In this document: piece by piece, positions 52,764 to 63,905 of the stretch
How positions within the stretch are numbered: position 1 is the first letter of the stretch
Layout of the letters: each line of letters starts with the position of its first letter
Origin: Notamacropus eugenii
Lineage: Eukaryota > Chordata > Mammalia > Diprotodontia > Macropodidae
Direction: 5' to 3'
NCBI RefSeq assembly: GCF_028372415.1
Contig: NC_092872.1
Coordinates: 552,746,705-552,810,704, forward strand
DNA length: 64,000 bases
Notes under the pieces: model-generated
Database searches by the model: none
The model's input: only the letters and a program-made list of their open reading frames with translations
What the model was told of the DNA's origin: nothing
Position numbers and translations under genes: made by a program

Positions 52764-53465
52764 TTTGTGGAACTAAAATGGTCAGCTGTTTAAATAAGAC
52801 CTAAATTGAACTGTGGGCTAAGAAAATTCTTATGAACTGGAGGTTTGGATAAAACACTGGTGATTTTGGTAGCTACTTTTTATTTCTTTGGGGTTAAAAA
52901 GAAAATATTTTTATACAGTCTTAGAATGATGTCAATGTTTTTGCCACTGGGAATCAAGCCTTCACAATCCAGGAAACAGATTTTTAAAGATGAGTTTGCT
53001 TCTCTGGATGTCAGGTCATATACAAACAGTGTCATTTTCAGTTGGTACAGGTCAAGTCACTGTAAATAAAGTTGACAAAGTGCTGAAAGGAGGAAGGATA
53101 CTAGAAGCTTTTCTGAATAGCAGTAAATTCAGCCTTTAATTCATTGGGTCCTCATCAATCACTTTCAAGCTTGCTTTATCAGTGACCACTAAAAATGGAT
53201 ATTTATCTTATATTTGCCTGATTCCTCTTCAACAGTTCAGAGAGGAAAAAAGGAAGATAAACAGCAGAGAGCTCTTGAGAAAGACATTGAAATATCATCT
53301 CTCCTGACCCTCAGACTGATTTATTAGATTGATTAGCAGGAGAAACAAAAAATAAAGAAACACATACACAAAACAACCCCAGTTCCTCTCCTTGATTGTT
53401 TATTCAGTTATGTCAGAAAGAAAGGTATTATCTCAGGAGCCATGGACATGGCACTGTCACCAGTC
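52764..53465. other. No gene; possible conserved non-coding block at 53090-53340
   Basis: No repeat named. The part 53090-53340 has CTTTAATTCATTGGG and CATCAATCACTTT (homeobox/PBX-like). The 74-codon frame at 52845 is not recognised. Function speculative. Confidence 0.3.
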
Positions 53466-53600
53466 ATTAAGCAGGGTGACTTGAAAACAAAAAGACCTGA
53501 ATTTGAGAATGGACTTACTCATCACTGAAAACTACCTGTGTATCTTTGGCCAAATTCATTTGAATGTTTTAAGACCCACTTTCCTATTCTGGTTTACTGA
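53466..53600 (+). repeat. MIR-type SINE, decayed
   Basis: AAAGACCTGAATTTGAGAAT, CTGTGTATCTTTGGCCAAAT. Confidence 0.5.
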
Positions 53601-54714
53601 TATGTCTATTAGCCATCACACAAGATTTTGTCACTGTCCTTGCTGAAGCTTCTTATTGTTTTATTTTTTTTTCTGAAGGGGAAAGAAAAGTGCTATAAAA
53701 AAGAAAATATTATATAATTATAAGCTCTCATTATTAACTAGTTTCTGTTATTCAGGGACTCCCAAGTCAATGACTTAAGATGAATTTGAAGAAGGGGAGA
53801 AAAGTATCTGATTACTCTGATTAGAGAAGAGCCACTAATAGAAAGAAAGAAAATAGTTGTTGAGACACTTAGGAATTCACAGGTGACAAAACAAAAATCT
53901 AAGACAGCAACCACTAGTAAAACCCATGGTTTCAAGTCATCCAGCCTTCAGGAGCTTCTAGAAAGAGGTATTCTTACTATGGTGGTAGAGTTAAAGTAGT
54001 TGCTATAAAACACTCCACCAAATGTGTGATATGTGCTTGTGTGGGTTGTGTGATATATTCTCAAGCAAGCTCACACAGAATCCAAGAGAAAGTGGGCTCA
54101 AACATAGAGAGTACAAATGTACAAATGTACAAAATGGTACAAAGGAGTAACTAAGAGCTCTTATTTGCTTCAAGTTCTTTCCTCTCATTTATGGGGTACT
54201 CATTAAGTTCCCCTTAAGCATGAGAAATCTGGGCCTTGTCAGTGCTTAGCTACCAATACATGCACTGCTGCCAATTACTGCTGTCCTTGGAAGAGGGGTG
54301 TAATACTGGGATGCTGATGAGAAGAGGGAAAGTCTACAATTCTCTGGATCTTCAGAGAAGCTTGCAAGTCCCTCCTTCAGCCCAAGGGATGGAGGATTTG
54401 GGGAAAGACCTATGCTGAGGCTGGAAATGAGGCCTCTTCTCTCCCTTGAGAGAATGATTTGTCATTTGACTCAGTATTGGAACTTCCTGATCCCAGCTAA
54501 CTCAGTGCTTTTATACAGAACCCAGAATGTGGCAACATCCCTCATTCTATTGGAACAGATTTGTCTGGTGGTCATTTTGCTCTATCAAATGACTTTCAAA
54601 GATTTTTCACTCTTAGTGTAAGGCCCATGATTTATTGATACACTTAGGTAAAACTATTTATATCTATATACTTCTATTTCTATCATACATGAGTGTCTCT
54701 TATCTAAATGAAAG
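53601..54714. other. No gene recognised
   Basis: Several 60-70-codon frames on both strands without recognisable proteins. GTACAAATGTACAAATGTAC at 54111-54133 is a small direct and inverted repeat. Confidence 0.4.
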
Positions 54715-54958
54715 GGAAGGGAATATTCAAATAGCACCCATGTGCCAGGCAATGTGCCAAACTCTTTAAAAATATTTTCTGATTTGACCTTCACAACAAT
54801 ACTGCAAGGTTGTTGCTGTCATCATCTTCATGTTACAGTCAAGGCAAAGTTTAAGTGACTTGCCCTGGGTCACACAGAAGTGTCTGAAGCCAGAAATGAA
54901 CTTCTGTCTACTTGACTCCAGGCTCAGTGCTTTATCCGCTATGGCACTTAACTGCCTG
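54715..54958 (-). repeat. MIR/THER-type SINE, well kept
   Basis: CATGTGCCAGGCAATGTGCC, CTGATTTGACCTTCACAACA, AGTGACTTGCCCTGGGTCAC and CTTTATCCGCTATGGCACTT. Confidence 0.85.
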
Positions 54959-55004
54959 ATATAGGCCCCCTTCTCTTCTCTGACACTGCAACCATACTGA
55001 TATA

Positions 55005-55660
55005 GGTCCCCAGTACCTCACATCTGGATTATTATAAGAGCCTATTGGCTGATTTTTCTGTCTCTCTGCTTCCCACTCCAAACCTCCTTCTCTTCAACTA
55101 TCAAAAACATCTTCCTAAAGAGTAGTTCTGACTATATCATCCCCCTATTCAATAAAGTCTGATGACTTGCCATTACTTTCTGGCTCAAATTAAAAATCTT
55201 TTGTTCGGCTTTTAAAGCCCTTTATAACCTAGTCCTCTTCTTCCTTTTCAGTCTTCTTACACATTACTTCCCTCTATGTTCTCTGTAGTCCAGTGATACT
55301 GAACTCCACCCAGCGCTCCATTTCCACACTTTGTGCATTTTCATTGGCTGTTCTCCATGCCTGGATTTCTCTGCAACTCCTGACTTCTCTAGCTTCTTTC
55401 AAATATCATCCAAGTTCCCACCTTCTGCAAGAAGACTTCCCTAGTCCTCCTTCATGTTCATGCCTTCCCTTGGTAATTTCCCCAGTTTATCCTGTCTAGA
55501 CCCTATTTATACCTACATGATAATTTGCATGCTGTCCTTCCCATTGGACTGGGAGCTCCTTGAGATCAGGGATTTTTTGATAGTTTGTTTTGTTTCATTT
55601 TGCTTTTGTATCTCCAGTCTTTGTCATGGTAGTTGGCATATAGTAGAGGCTTAATAAATT
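55005..55660 (+). repeat. L2 LINE 3' end, about 650 bp
   Basis: Ordered L2 landmarks: GGATTATTATAAGAGCCTAT, ATCATCCCCCTATTCAATAA, GCTTTTAAAGCCCTTTATAA, GCTGTTCTCCATGCCTGGAT, CAAGAAGACTTCCCTAGTCC, GGGAGCTCCTTGAGATCAGG and TAGTAGAGGCTTAATAAATT. The longest L2 piece in the window; non-coding tail only. Confidence 0.9.
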
Positions 55661-57121
55661 CCAATATAATCCTTGACACTAAGGAACATGTGGGAGAAAG
55701 TCATGTTCACTTGTTTGAGAGTAGTAGTTCAGCAATCAAAGAGTTAGTCTTTGTTGTGAGGAAATTTATTGTTGCCCTAACATTATGTCCTTGTGTACCT
55801 AAGTTTAATGCCAAGTCAACATTTAATTGATATCTGATTAACAATCTACTGAATATTATTCCCTGTGTTTACTTTCTGGATTGTCACTTAGGACAGACAA
55901 AATTTACTCTCCCTGGTTTATTTTTGTTTAATGTTGCAGAATCTCTTTTCATTCTACTATTCATGAAGCAGAGAACACCTCCAAAAGGTTCCAATACAGT
56001 GAATGTTCTGCTTACTGCAAGAAATATACTGTGATAATGAAGTATAGATTCAGTGTCTACCGGGGGAAGTGCCTCTTACCTTTAATATGATAAGCTGGGA
56101 GGAAAGGAATGAGCTTTTATTCCACATTGGCCTTATTTAACTATTGTCTCCTCATATTGTTCATTTCAACCTAGAAGGATGTCGAGGCATACACAGTTTA
56201 CTCAAGAGTACATTGCTATGATGTTAGATCTACAAACAAACAAAAAAACCAAGCCCCAAGTAAAACAAACAAAACAAAACAAAAATCCACAACAACAAAA
56301 TTTTACATTGACTTCACTAAAGCAGAGCAGGGGATAAGAGGATTTGATATTTCTAGATGAAGAGAGAGGGAGTTAGCCTGAGTTTATATAGTACGTAAAC
56401 TTTGTCTGTGTAGAGTTCAGCTGGTGCTGGAGTTACCCAACTAGTGTATTGGCGTAGCTTTGTCCTTCCTGCTATATCACTGTTAAATTAGCTTTGCTTC
56501 CCTCTTGCCACCAACCCCATTGAAAGAACTTGCAAAGATCTTCCTGTTTCACAGTGAATATTAAAGTGTTAATTGAATAGTTTCCTGGAACTGGGGATTT
56601 CAGTCCTGGTGGAGGTGATCAAGGGCTAAAATTAGATGCCCTGCTCCGTTGAGATCCAGGATTTAACCACAACTTGAGTGTGGTAAGCACAATGATGCAT
56701 ACCAGAAGGGGCAGGACACAGAGCCTAAACTCAATGATTTTCTTTACATCTTATAAAAGTGTAGGAAACATCGTTACACTAGTTTTCATTTGTAAAATTA
56801 AATAAAAAAGCAAAAAGCAAGTAAGTACTCTAAAAAACCTTTCCATTGCACTAGATATGGATGTTAGTTCAGCCAGTCTAACAATGAGGTATGTCTTGGC
56901 CAAACACATGACTGTCAAAGCAACCTCAAGTAATTTCTTCCCTCTAGAACACCCTTGTATTTCCTACTCATGGCAAGAGTGTGAAGATACCAACTGTATT
57001 TGGTGTTGAATATATGTACAGTTCCCCAGAAACATGGAAGGACACACATTAAAATATAAATACAATTAAGTAAAGGAGTACAGTTGAGGGAGAACTTAAA
57101 GGTCCTAACTAGTAATAATTC
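55661..57121. other. No gene recognised
   Basis: About 1.46 kb of single-copy-looking sequence. An AAAAC-type A-rich run lies at 56228-56300. Frames are short and unrecognised. Confidence 0.4.
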
Positions 57122-57775
57122 TTTTTTTTTTTTTTTTTACCTTTTTCCTTTTACCTTTTTTTTACCTTTTTACCCCCACTCCACAGGGATCAGACTCTTA
57201 CACAGATCAGTGTGTGGTAATATCTCCATAAAATACAGAGATATCTACAGAAGTATCACCTCCAACAACAGCAACGACAATAAATCCAAAACAGGGTCCT
57301 CCTTTCTTACTAAGGAGAATGTGAAGCCACGAGAAGGGTAGGCAACCTCTAAGCACTGATGCAAATATTTGGAGCCTTCCAAAGGAAGAGATGCTCCAGT
57401 GGCAAGTTGGAGGTAAGCGGGGGGTCTGTTCTCTGATGGCTCCTTCCCAAGTCATGAGGTCTTCTAATGAATTTTCCTGGTAATTTGTTGTGTAATGAGC
57501 AAACTTCCTTTATGTCTTTCAGTTCAAAGCCCATTTTCTTAAATTTACTCATTAACCAAAGAGTCTTTTCCTCTAAATACTGGTATATTTCCAAAGCCTT
57601 TTCTATAGGATGAAGGCCCTGTTCAAAGAACTGTACATGTACAAACATATAATCAAGAACCTGCTCTATTCTTTCTTTTTCATAGCTTTCAAGACACAAT
57701 CATACAAGTAGCCCATAAGCCCATTGTCTCCACACACTGCCACCCACTGGCAGATGATGCTCACAGGTCTGAGTA
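57122..57775 (-). pseudogene. UBAP1 processed pseudogene, C-terminal UBA region
   Basis: The minus strand codes, in broken frames, for the C-terminal tandem UBA (SOUBA) region of UBAP1, an ESCRT-I subunit that binds ubiquitinated cargo at endosomes. Seen in order: QCVET near 57748, [15 protein letters not shown] near 57700, [18 protein letters not shown], then [17 protein letters not shown], a shift near 57495 and ENSLEDLM near 57465. Premature stops and at least two frameshifts disable it. No introns interrupt the region, and a T run at 57122-57138 lies downstream as the likely poly(A) tail on the minus strand, with about 290 bp of presumed 3' UTR between. The 5' end is unclear and could reach about 58000, where a 70-codon minus frame (57788-58000) is not recognised. 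UBAP1 is matched from memory, not aligned. Confidence 0.75.
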
Positions 57776-58931
57776 GATCTGTGCAGTTTACTCTTCAGAG
57801 CAGCTGGAGGCGTTGGGCCCTTGTGAGGTCCTGACATGGTGAGGCAGGACCATCAGCACTGTATTTGAGGTGACGACTCTTCTGTTCACACTGACAAAAC
57901 AGATAAGAAAGGCAGATGGGATGAAGAGGGTAGGTCTGATTGCCTCCTTGCTACTGTCCAAAATTAAAGCTGAAAGTACCCCCACCTCCAAGGTGTCCAT
58001 TGTATTTCACTAATTTTGTTCTGGGAACAGAGCTATAAGGAATTCAGAGCTGTGTCATTGTGGAGGCAGTGCTGGGAAAAATATTTGTAAGTTTTGCTGT
58101 TTTCTTTCTGTCAAGTTTGGGGAAAGAAAGAAACTTGATATTGCTCACAGCAGTGATAGGAGGGAGGGAAACTTGGGAAGACAGTGATATCCTTTCAGAG
58201 TTACCTCAGTGTGGTATAGTGATACCAGTCATTTGGTTTGTGAAAGAGCTTGAAACCTAGTGAAGCCTTTTCCAGGGATACCAAGACTCCCTGGTCCTGC
58301 AACAGAGGCCAAGAGCTCCTTCAGGCACGTTGTGGTCTAAGAACTAGGCTACAATAACAAAAAAAGTTTAGAGTGAGAACATAATTGTTCTGTAAGTGGG
58401 CCTTGATGGGGTTAAGGAGATGTGGCATATTGATCTGGCAGTGCGTTGAGAAAACCATTTTGCTATCACCCTCTGGGCCACTCTTGGAAATGACTGACTT
58501 CTGCTTCTTCAGCCTTTCCCTCAGCTTCCCATTGAGCTTCCTGGATTTTCTTAATGTATTCTAGCCACTCTATTGGTTTTTTTGTTATTTGTTCATTTGT
58601 TTGTTTTTTTCCCCAATCCCTCCCCGGGGCGAAATTCCTATTGTATTTCCCTCACAGCTTGTAAGCAGTCAGGGAAATTAAGGAGAATCCAATGAACTGA
58701 TTAATGTGAGCTGGTGTTTTGAATTTGTCTCCTGTCTTCAATGGGACATCATCACAATCACTGAATGTCCCATGAAAATCTGAACTCAACTTCTTAGAAA
58801 TCATTTAGAATATGAGCACTTCTGTGGTCACTGAGACTGGAAAAGTACTGATGCCAGCCAGCAACCCCCTAGGCTGGGTCCCCGTAACATTTACAGTAAT
58901 ACTTAGGGGGAATGAGCCCTGCAGGCACTGA
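57776..58931. other. No further gene recognised
   Basis: The start of the UBAP1 retrocopy may extend into the first 200 bp. The rest shows no named repeat. A TTTGTTTG-rich run lies at 58577-58610. Confidence 0.4.
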
Positions 58932-59725
58932 CTCTTCCCTCTTACTACTTTTGGATGCTATTCCTCTTTCCCTTGTTTTTGAAACTGCTGGTGGAGTTTG
59001 AAGAGTCGTGATCATACCCCTGTCCCTACCAAGCAGACATAGCCTTTGCCATCTTCTCAGACAACCAGCCTGATATTCTGGTATTCAGGTTTAAGAGAGT
59101 CAGAGAACGATGACAAAAGATAACAAGCCTCTTGGCAAGCTTGAGCTCATAGGAATCCCCCCCAGCCCCTAGGGGTATTCCTCAGATTGAAGTTACATTT
59201 AACATTAATGAAAATGACGTTTCCAGGGTGTCTGCTGTGGATCACAGTTAAGAAGAATAAGATTACCATCACCAAAGGTCATCTGAGCAAAGAAGGCATT
59301 GAGTGCATGGTCCAGGAAGCTGAGGAATACAAGACTGAAGATGAGAAGCAGAGAGAGTTTTCTAAGACTCTAAGCAGAGGTGTCCTTCAATAATATGCTT
59401 GAATCTTATGGTTTCAATATGAAAGCTACAGTAGAGGATGAGAAATTCCAAGGCAAAATTGGCGATGGAGACAAATAGAAGATTCTTGACAAATATAATG
59501 AAATAATCAGCTGACTGGATAAGAACCAGACTGCTGAGAAAAAATAGGATATCAGCAGAAAGGACTGGAGAAGGTATATTCCTCCATCATTATTAAGCTG
59601 TACCAGAAGACAAAGATCAGGCCAGAACACATGCCTTATGGGTTGCCAGAGGATAGAGCAGCCTCATCTGGAGGCTCTTCTTCTGGGACTCACCTTTGAA
59701 GAAGTTGAACTAAAGACACAAGAAG
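58932..59725 (+). pseudogene. HSPA8 (HSC70) processed pseudogene, 5'-truncated
   Basis: Carries the C-terminal third of a cytosolic HSP70 in broken frames: LLLLDAIPLSL near 58942 and ETAGGV near 58980, DNQP near 59060, [20 protein letters not shown] sequence near 59112-59160, VTFNINEN near 59192, KNKITIT near 59252, [16 protein letters not shown] near 59308, [17 protein letters not shown] near 59410 and LDKNQTAEK near 59515. It ends in a Gly/Ser-rich tail whose last bases (about 59675-59710) encode the shifted equivalent of the GPTIEEVD terminus. Stops, shifts and missing bases are frequent. The Gly-Met-Pro-type linker remnant favours HSPA8 over HSPA1 or HSPA2. The functional protein is an ATP-driven chaperone; this copy keeps only the substrate-binding part and is dead. 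No poly(A) tail was found. Confidence 0.85.
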
Positions 59726-60065
59726 AACAGTCATTACACATAGCTTTCTGAACATTGAAGGACTCAAATTTTATCCATGAGCGTGACAGTTTATAAGTAA
59801 CCTTTAAGCTACCATGTAAGTCTATGCATTGTGAATGGAATATGTTCAGAGGGACAGAGGCCAGCAACATTGCACTGTGCCTCCTTTTGGAGCTGGTGTG
59901 TACATCCAAGGTTTAGTAGATTCTTCAGATACAAATGAAGGTTTCACAGGATATTAGAATTCCATCCTTTAAGGCTGACATTTTTTTTTTTTTAGGGCAG
60001 GAATGTTTATTTCACTCTACAAGCTCTATGGAGAAGTATTTTTTATTTTTTTGTTTTGCTTTTAG
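59726..60065. other. Possible 3' UTR of the HSPA8 copy, then unassigned
   Basis: No repeat named up to a T run at 59979-59991. The sequence may be the retrocopied 3' UTR, but I cannot confirm it. Confidence 0.3.
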
Positions 60066-60292
60066 ATAAGACCTGTGAATTCATTCTTATAGGTACTTTC
60101 CAGTAAGTAAATTCCCTCTACCAAAACCAGTTGGTACCTGTTCTGCAATTTATAATCTCAGGGAGCTACATGGGGGACTGAGACATTAAGTAAGGATCAC
60201 ACAACCGATATATGTCAAAGATAGCTCTTGATTCTGAATTGGGGTCTCTATCCAGTAGGCTTTTTATCTTTCACTGTATAGATGAGAATTTA
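60066..60292 (-). repeat. Family T SINE
   Basis: GACCTGTGAATTCATTCTTA, CAAAACCAGTTGGTACCTGT, TATAATCTCAGGGAGCTACA and ATCACACAACCGATATATGT. Confidence 0.65.
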
Positions 60293-60374
60293 AAATTTGA
60301 GGCCAAAATTCAAAATTTCTCATCTTCCAAATTATGAAGTATGAGGTTTAAAGAGGTATAGTGTAATAGGTATA

Positions 60375-60440
60375 GGACTATCTTCCTAATGTACAGCTTC
60401 GATTATGCCACACATTTAGTCAAAAATTGTCAGTATTGTC
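60375..60440 (+). repeat. L2 scrap
   Basis: TTCCTAATGTACAGCTTCGA and ATTATGCCACACATTTAGTC resemble a mid-tail part of L2. Confidence 0.45.
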
Positions 60441-60444
60441 TACA

Positions 60445-60580
60445 GAATGGTATAATGGCAAGAGTGCTAGACTTTGAATCAGGAATGATGTGGGTTCAAT
60501 TTTCTTATCTGTAAAGTGTGGTTATAATACTAGCGATATCTACCTTGCAAGGTTGCTATGGAGATTAGCTTATGACGAGG
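60445..60580 (+). repeat. MIR SINE with internal deletion
   Basis: AGAATGGTATAATGGCAAGA, GTGCTAGACTTTGAATCAGG, then directly TTCTTATCTGTAAAGTGTGG and AGGTTGCTATGGAGATTAGC. The box-B-to-core section is lost. Confidence 0.7.
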
Positions 60581-61238
60581 AGTTAACCACAGCTAGCCCC
60601 TTCCCCATGTCTTCAGTGGCTTGACCACATTCTACAAAGTATCAAATCTTTGTCCTGGCAGCTCCTTGGAAATCATATACTCAACACCTGTCACTTTCAG
60701 CAACACAGCAAAACTTGGGGTTGGATTGGGGAAGGTCAAGAAAATCTTAATTCTGCTCTCTGTCTTGCATTCTCTCTCCAAAGCATGTACAATGTAGCAC
60801 AATTTAGTTCTCTCTCTTTCTCTCCCTCTCTCTCATAAAGATTGAAGTATTCCAATACTCTTAATGAAATGACTAATATTCATACAAGGCAACTGTAGCA
60901 GAGACTTGGCACCTTTGGATTTTTCTTCTGCTTTGTGTTTCTTACCCTCACTGTAGTGAAGTATCTGAACACAGATCTTAACATAGAATCTTAATATTCC
61001 AGCCATGGAGGCAACCTTGTGAGCATGAGAATTCCTCAGATGCTATCTGTAATACAGCATAGTATATACATATAGCATATACCACACTTCTTGTAGAAAA
61101 TGAACACTGGCAAAAAGAGGAGCCCAAGCCCTGATCTGGCTTGCCAGAGGATGTAGAACTGAATGGAATTGTTTGGCCAGTGTAGACTCATTTAGATAGT
61201 ATGTGGAAGTGGAATGGTGCTTTATCCCCCCACCCCCT
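60581..61238. other. No gene recognised
   Basis: A short CT-rich run at 60812-60834. The 62-codon frame at 60650 is not recognised. Confidence 0.4.
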
Positions 61239-61277
61239 ACACAGACACAGATACACAGACACAGACACACAGACACA

Positions 61278-61336
<59 letters not shown>

Positions 61337-61346
61337 ACACATACAC
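61239..61346. repeat. (CA)n microsatellite
   Basis: ACACAGAC units leading to about 50 bp of pure CA. The Cys/Val-rich antisense frame is repeat translation. Confidence 0.97.
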
Positions 61347-61769
61347 TTGCAAATCTGATACTTTGATATATTAAGTATCAACTTCCCAGTAGAATATGAG
61401 TAGATACATTACTATTTTGTGTTTGTGAGTCTTTTTGGTTTTTAGATATAAATGACTTTTATAGCTGATTTCCATTGTACATTAAATACCTTTTTATGTC
61501 CTTCTGAAAGATTCTAGACATGAGAAAAATGTAAATTTTAAGTAATTTCTCCCAAACTCTGGTAAAAACCAAGAAATTTGAAGAAAAAGAGCCTAATTCA
61601 TCTGCATAGGACCTAGGAACCCTCAGGACTGAGTCTAGGGTACATACATGAGTTGAGTGCAAGTAGTCCCTTTAGAGAGAGACCAAGAATGCCCTACCTC
61701 CTCTGAGCCAAGCAGCTTAGGCTGCTTAGGCATGGGGACTAGCAAAACTTACAATCACTATTAACAAAG
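61347..61769. other. No feature recognised
   Basis: No gene and no named repeat. Confidence 0.4.
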
Positions 61770-61880
61770 GATAAAATAAAGTTCCTCAATCTGATATCCA
61801 AGTCCCTTTATAATCTGGCTCTAATCTAACTTTTCCTGTTCCCCTCATCTTCTGATGTCATCCCTCCCAAAATACCTTTT
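61770..61880 (+). repeat. L2 scrap
   Basis: AAAGTTCCTCAATCTGATAT, CCAAGTCCCTTTATAATCTG and GCTCTAATCTAACTTTTCCT. Confidence 0.65.
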
Positions 61881-61909
61881 ATTTAACAACTTGGGCTTTT
61901 AACATTTAT

Positions 61910-62155
61910 TTGTGGTGAAATGAATAGAGTGCTAGACCTGGAGTGAGGAAGACCCGAGTTCAAATCTAGCTTCAGATACTTCTTAGCTGTGTGACTCTGG
62001 GCAAGTCACTGACCTGTTTGCCTCAGTTTCTCATCTCTAAAATGGGGATAATAATAACACCTCTCTTAGAGCTGCTGTGAGGATCAAATGAGATAATAAT
62101 TGTAAAGTACTTAGTAAGTGCTTGTTACTATATAAATGTTAACTTATTATTATCA
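61910..62155 (+). repeat. MIR SINE, full length, well kept
   Basis: AATAGAGTGCTAGACCTGGA, GAGTTCAAATCTAGCTTCAG, GTGACTCTGGGCAAGTCACT, AAATGGGGATAATAATAACA, GCTGCTGTGAGGATCAAATG and AGTACTTAGTAAGTGCTTGT. All parts of MIR are present. Confidence 0.93.
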
Positions 62156-62194
62156 ACATGATTTATTTTGTATATAATTATGCATACATAAATC

Positions 62195-62340
62195 ATGCCT
62201 TACACATGTGCATGTTACAAGTATGTGCACAATACATTTATGTGTGTTGCAGGTTGTGTGTCCATGTGTATGCACACAGACACATACATGCATGTTGCAT
62301 ATGCATACACACACATGTGCATATGTGTGTATATATGTTT
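62195..62340. repeat. TG/CA-rich microsatellite
   Basis: CATGTG, GCATAC and CACACA units. The Cys/His/Val-rich frame across it is repeat translation. Confidence 0.88.
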
Positions 62341-62344
62341 TGAA

Positions 62345-62490
62345 CTGGGAGAGAGCTTAGAGATCTAATTTGACTCTCTCATGTTTCACATAATGAAGTT
62401 ATGATGAAAACTCATAAGTAGCAGGGCTGATATTTGAACTCTGGTCCTCAGACTCCAAAACCAGCATTCTTTTCATTATGTCACTGATTC
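62345..62490 (-). repeat. MIR-type SINE
   Basis: AACTGGGAGAGAGCTTAGAG, CATAAGTAGCAGGGCTGATA and GAACTCTGGTCCTCAGACTC. Confidence 0.75.
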
Positions 62491-62639
62491 CAGTCTGTAA
62501 AAAGACCACAGGTATAGTGATCCCCTTGTCCAACCTCCTCATTATGACAATAAGTAACTAAACTCAGAGACATTGAAATCTAAACGTAGAACTCTTTTTT
62601 CTGCTCTCCCAAGGCCATTAGTCATTATCTGAAAAAAAT

Positions 62640-63500
62640 GTAAGTCGATTTGTCCCCTTAATACTAAGCAGTAGTTCAACAGAGAACAAGACAGACACGT
62701 GGGCTACAGCATGTACAGTGGCTTCAGGAACGTCTGATCACGTGGGACACAGAGATGCACACTTTGCTCTGTGTTCTTCCTGGATGGGAGCCAATGATGA
62801 CTTTGGGCCACTTGGGATGTTTTCCTTTCACAGTATAATCACTAAGTCAACACCTGCCATGACATAAGCCCATGACTCACCTGCCTGAATGGAACGTCTC
62901 TTTAGGCTCAACTGCTGTGGGTAGAATACATCTGTGCCATCCCCATAAATGAGCCCTTCTCGCCTCAGTCAGCACCACTACTGTTTAAAATGCAGGGCCC
63001 TCCTAAGAGGGTGAGGCCCGGCAGCTGGGCAGCAGCTTGGGTGAGTCATTTTAAAAAGCCACTCTCACAGCTGGAGAGAAAATAGCGCTGGCACTATTGG
63101 CATCCATTATGAAATCTGAAAAGTCCTTCTCTGGGCAGGAGGAAGAAAAAGTTCACCCAGCTGTCAAGTATTTGAAATGTAAAAATCCCAGACCCTAGGG
63201 GGGATGGGGAGAGAAGACAGAGGCCACGTCAGAGGAAATTAAGCCTCCTCTGAGGCTTGAGGAAACCGTGGGCCGATGAGTTCACTTTGAGAAATCAATA
63301 AGGCTTTCAGAAGCAGGGGGGGAGCAAACAGTTCCGGGGAGGGGAAAAAAACCGGAGCTTGGGAGGGTCTGAGAACTGAAATGCTCCTACCAACTACCCA
63401 GTCAGCCCACAGGCCAGCAAGACTCCCCAGGGCTTGGGTTTTCTCCCAAGATTGCACTCTAGAATTACAGTATTGATCTACAAGTATCAAAAGGGAGGAG
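62640..63500. promoter_or_regulatory. GC-richer repeat-free block, candidate regulatory element
   Basis: About 860 bp without a recognised repeat and richer in G and C than its surroundings. It holds an E-box CACGTG at 62739-62744, AP-1-type TGACTCA at 62873-62879 and TGAGTCA at 63042-63048. It is not a CpG island. The 83-codon minus frame at 63239-63490 is not recognised. Regulatory role is inferred from motifs and the lack of repeats. Confidence 0.3.
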
Positions 63501-63597
63501 GAAATGGTGCTTCTGGACAGTCCAAGCTGTACTTCATTTGCTCTTTTCTTTTAAAGGATAAAACAATTCCCAGGAAATAAAGAAATAAAACATAACT

Positions 63598-63736
<139 letters not shown>

Positions 63737-63747
63737 GAAGCTCTAGA

Positions 63748-63905
63748 CAAGAGATTCTTAACCTCTTGCATGTCAGAGTCCCTTTTGACTGTCTGGTGAA
63801 GCTTATGGGCCCCTTCTCAGAACAATATTGTATTATGGGTTTTTTTTAATGCGGAAAATACACAGAATATTAATTATGTTGAAAAACAGGTCACAATACA
63901 TGTAC
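63748..63905 (-). mobile_element. H1 family non-autonomous hAT-like element
   Basis: GAGATTCTTAACCTCTTGCA, CTGGTGAAGCTTATGGGCCC, CTTCTCAGAACAATATTG and ATTATGTTGAAAAACAGG. Same orientation as the copies at 2995 and 7022. Its right end runs into a microsatellite. Confidence 0.7.

Noticed and set aside
55293..55654. Two 66-68-codon frames
   Set aside because: They lie wholly in the non-coding L2 tail.
61043..61381. 112-codon Cys-Val repeat frame
   Set aside because: Translation of the (CA)n tract.
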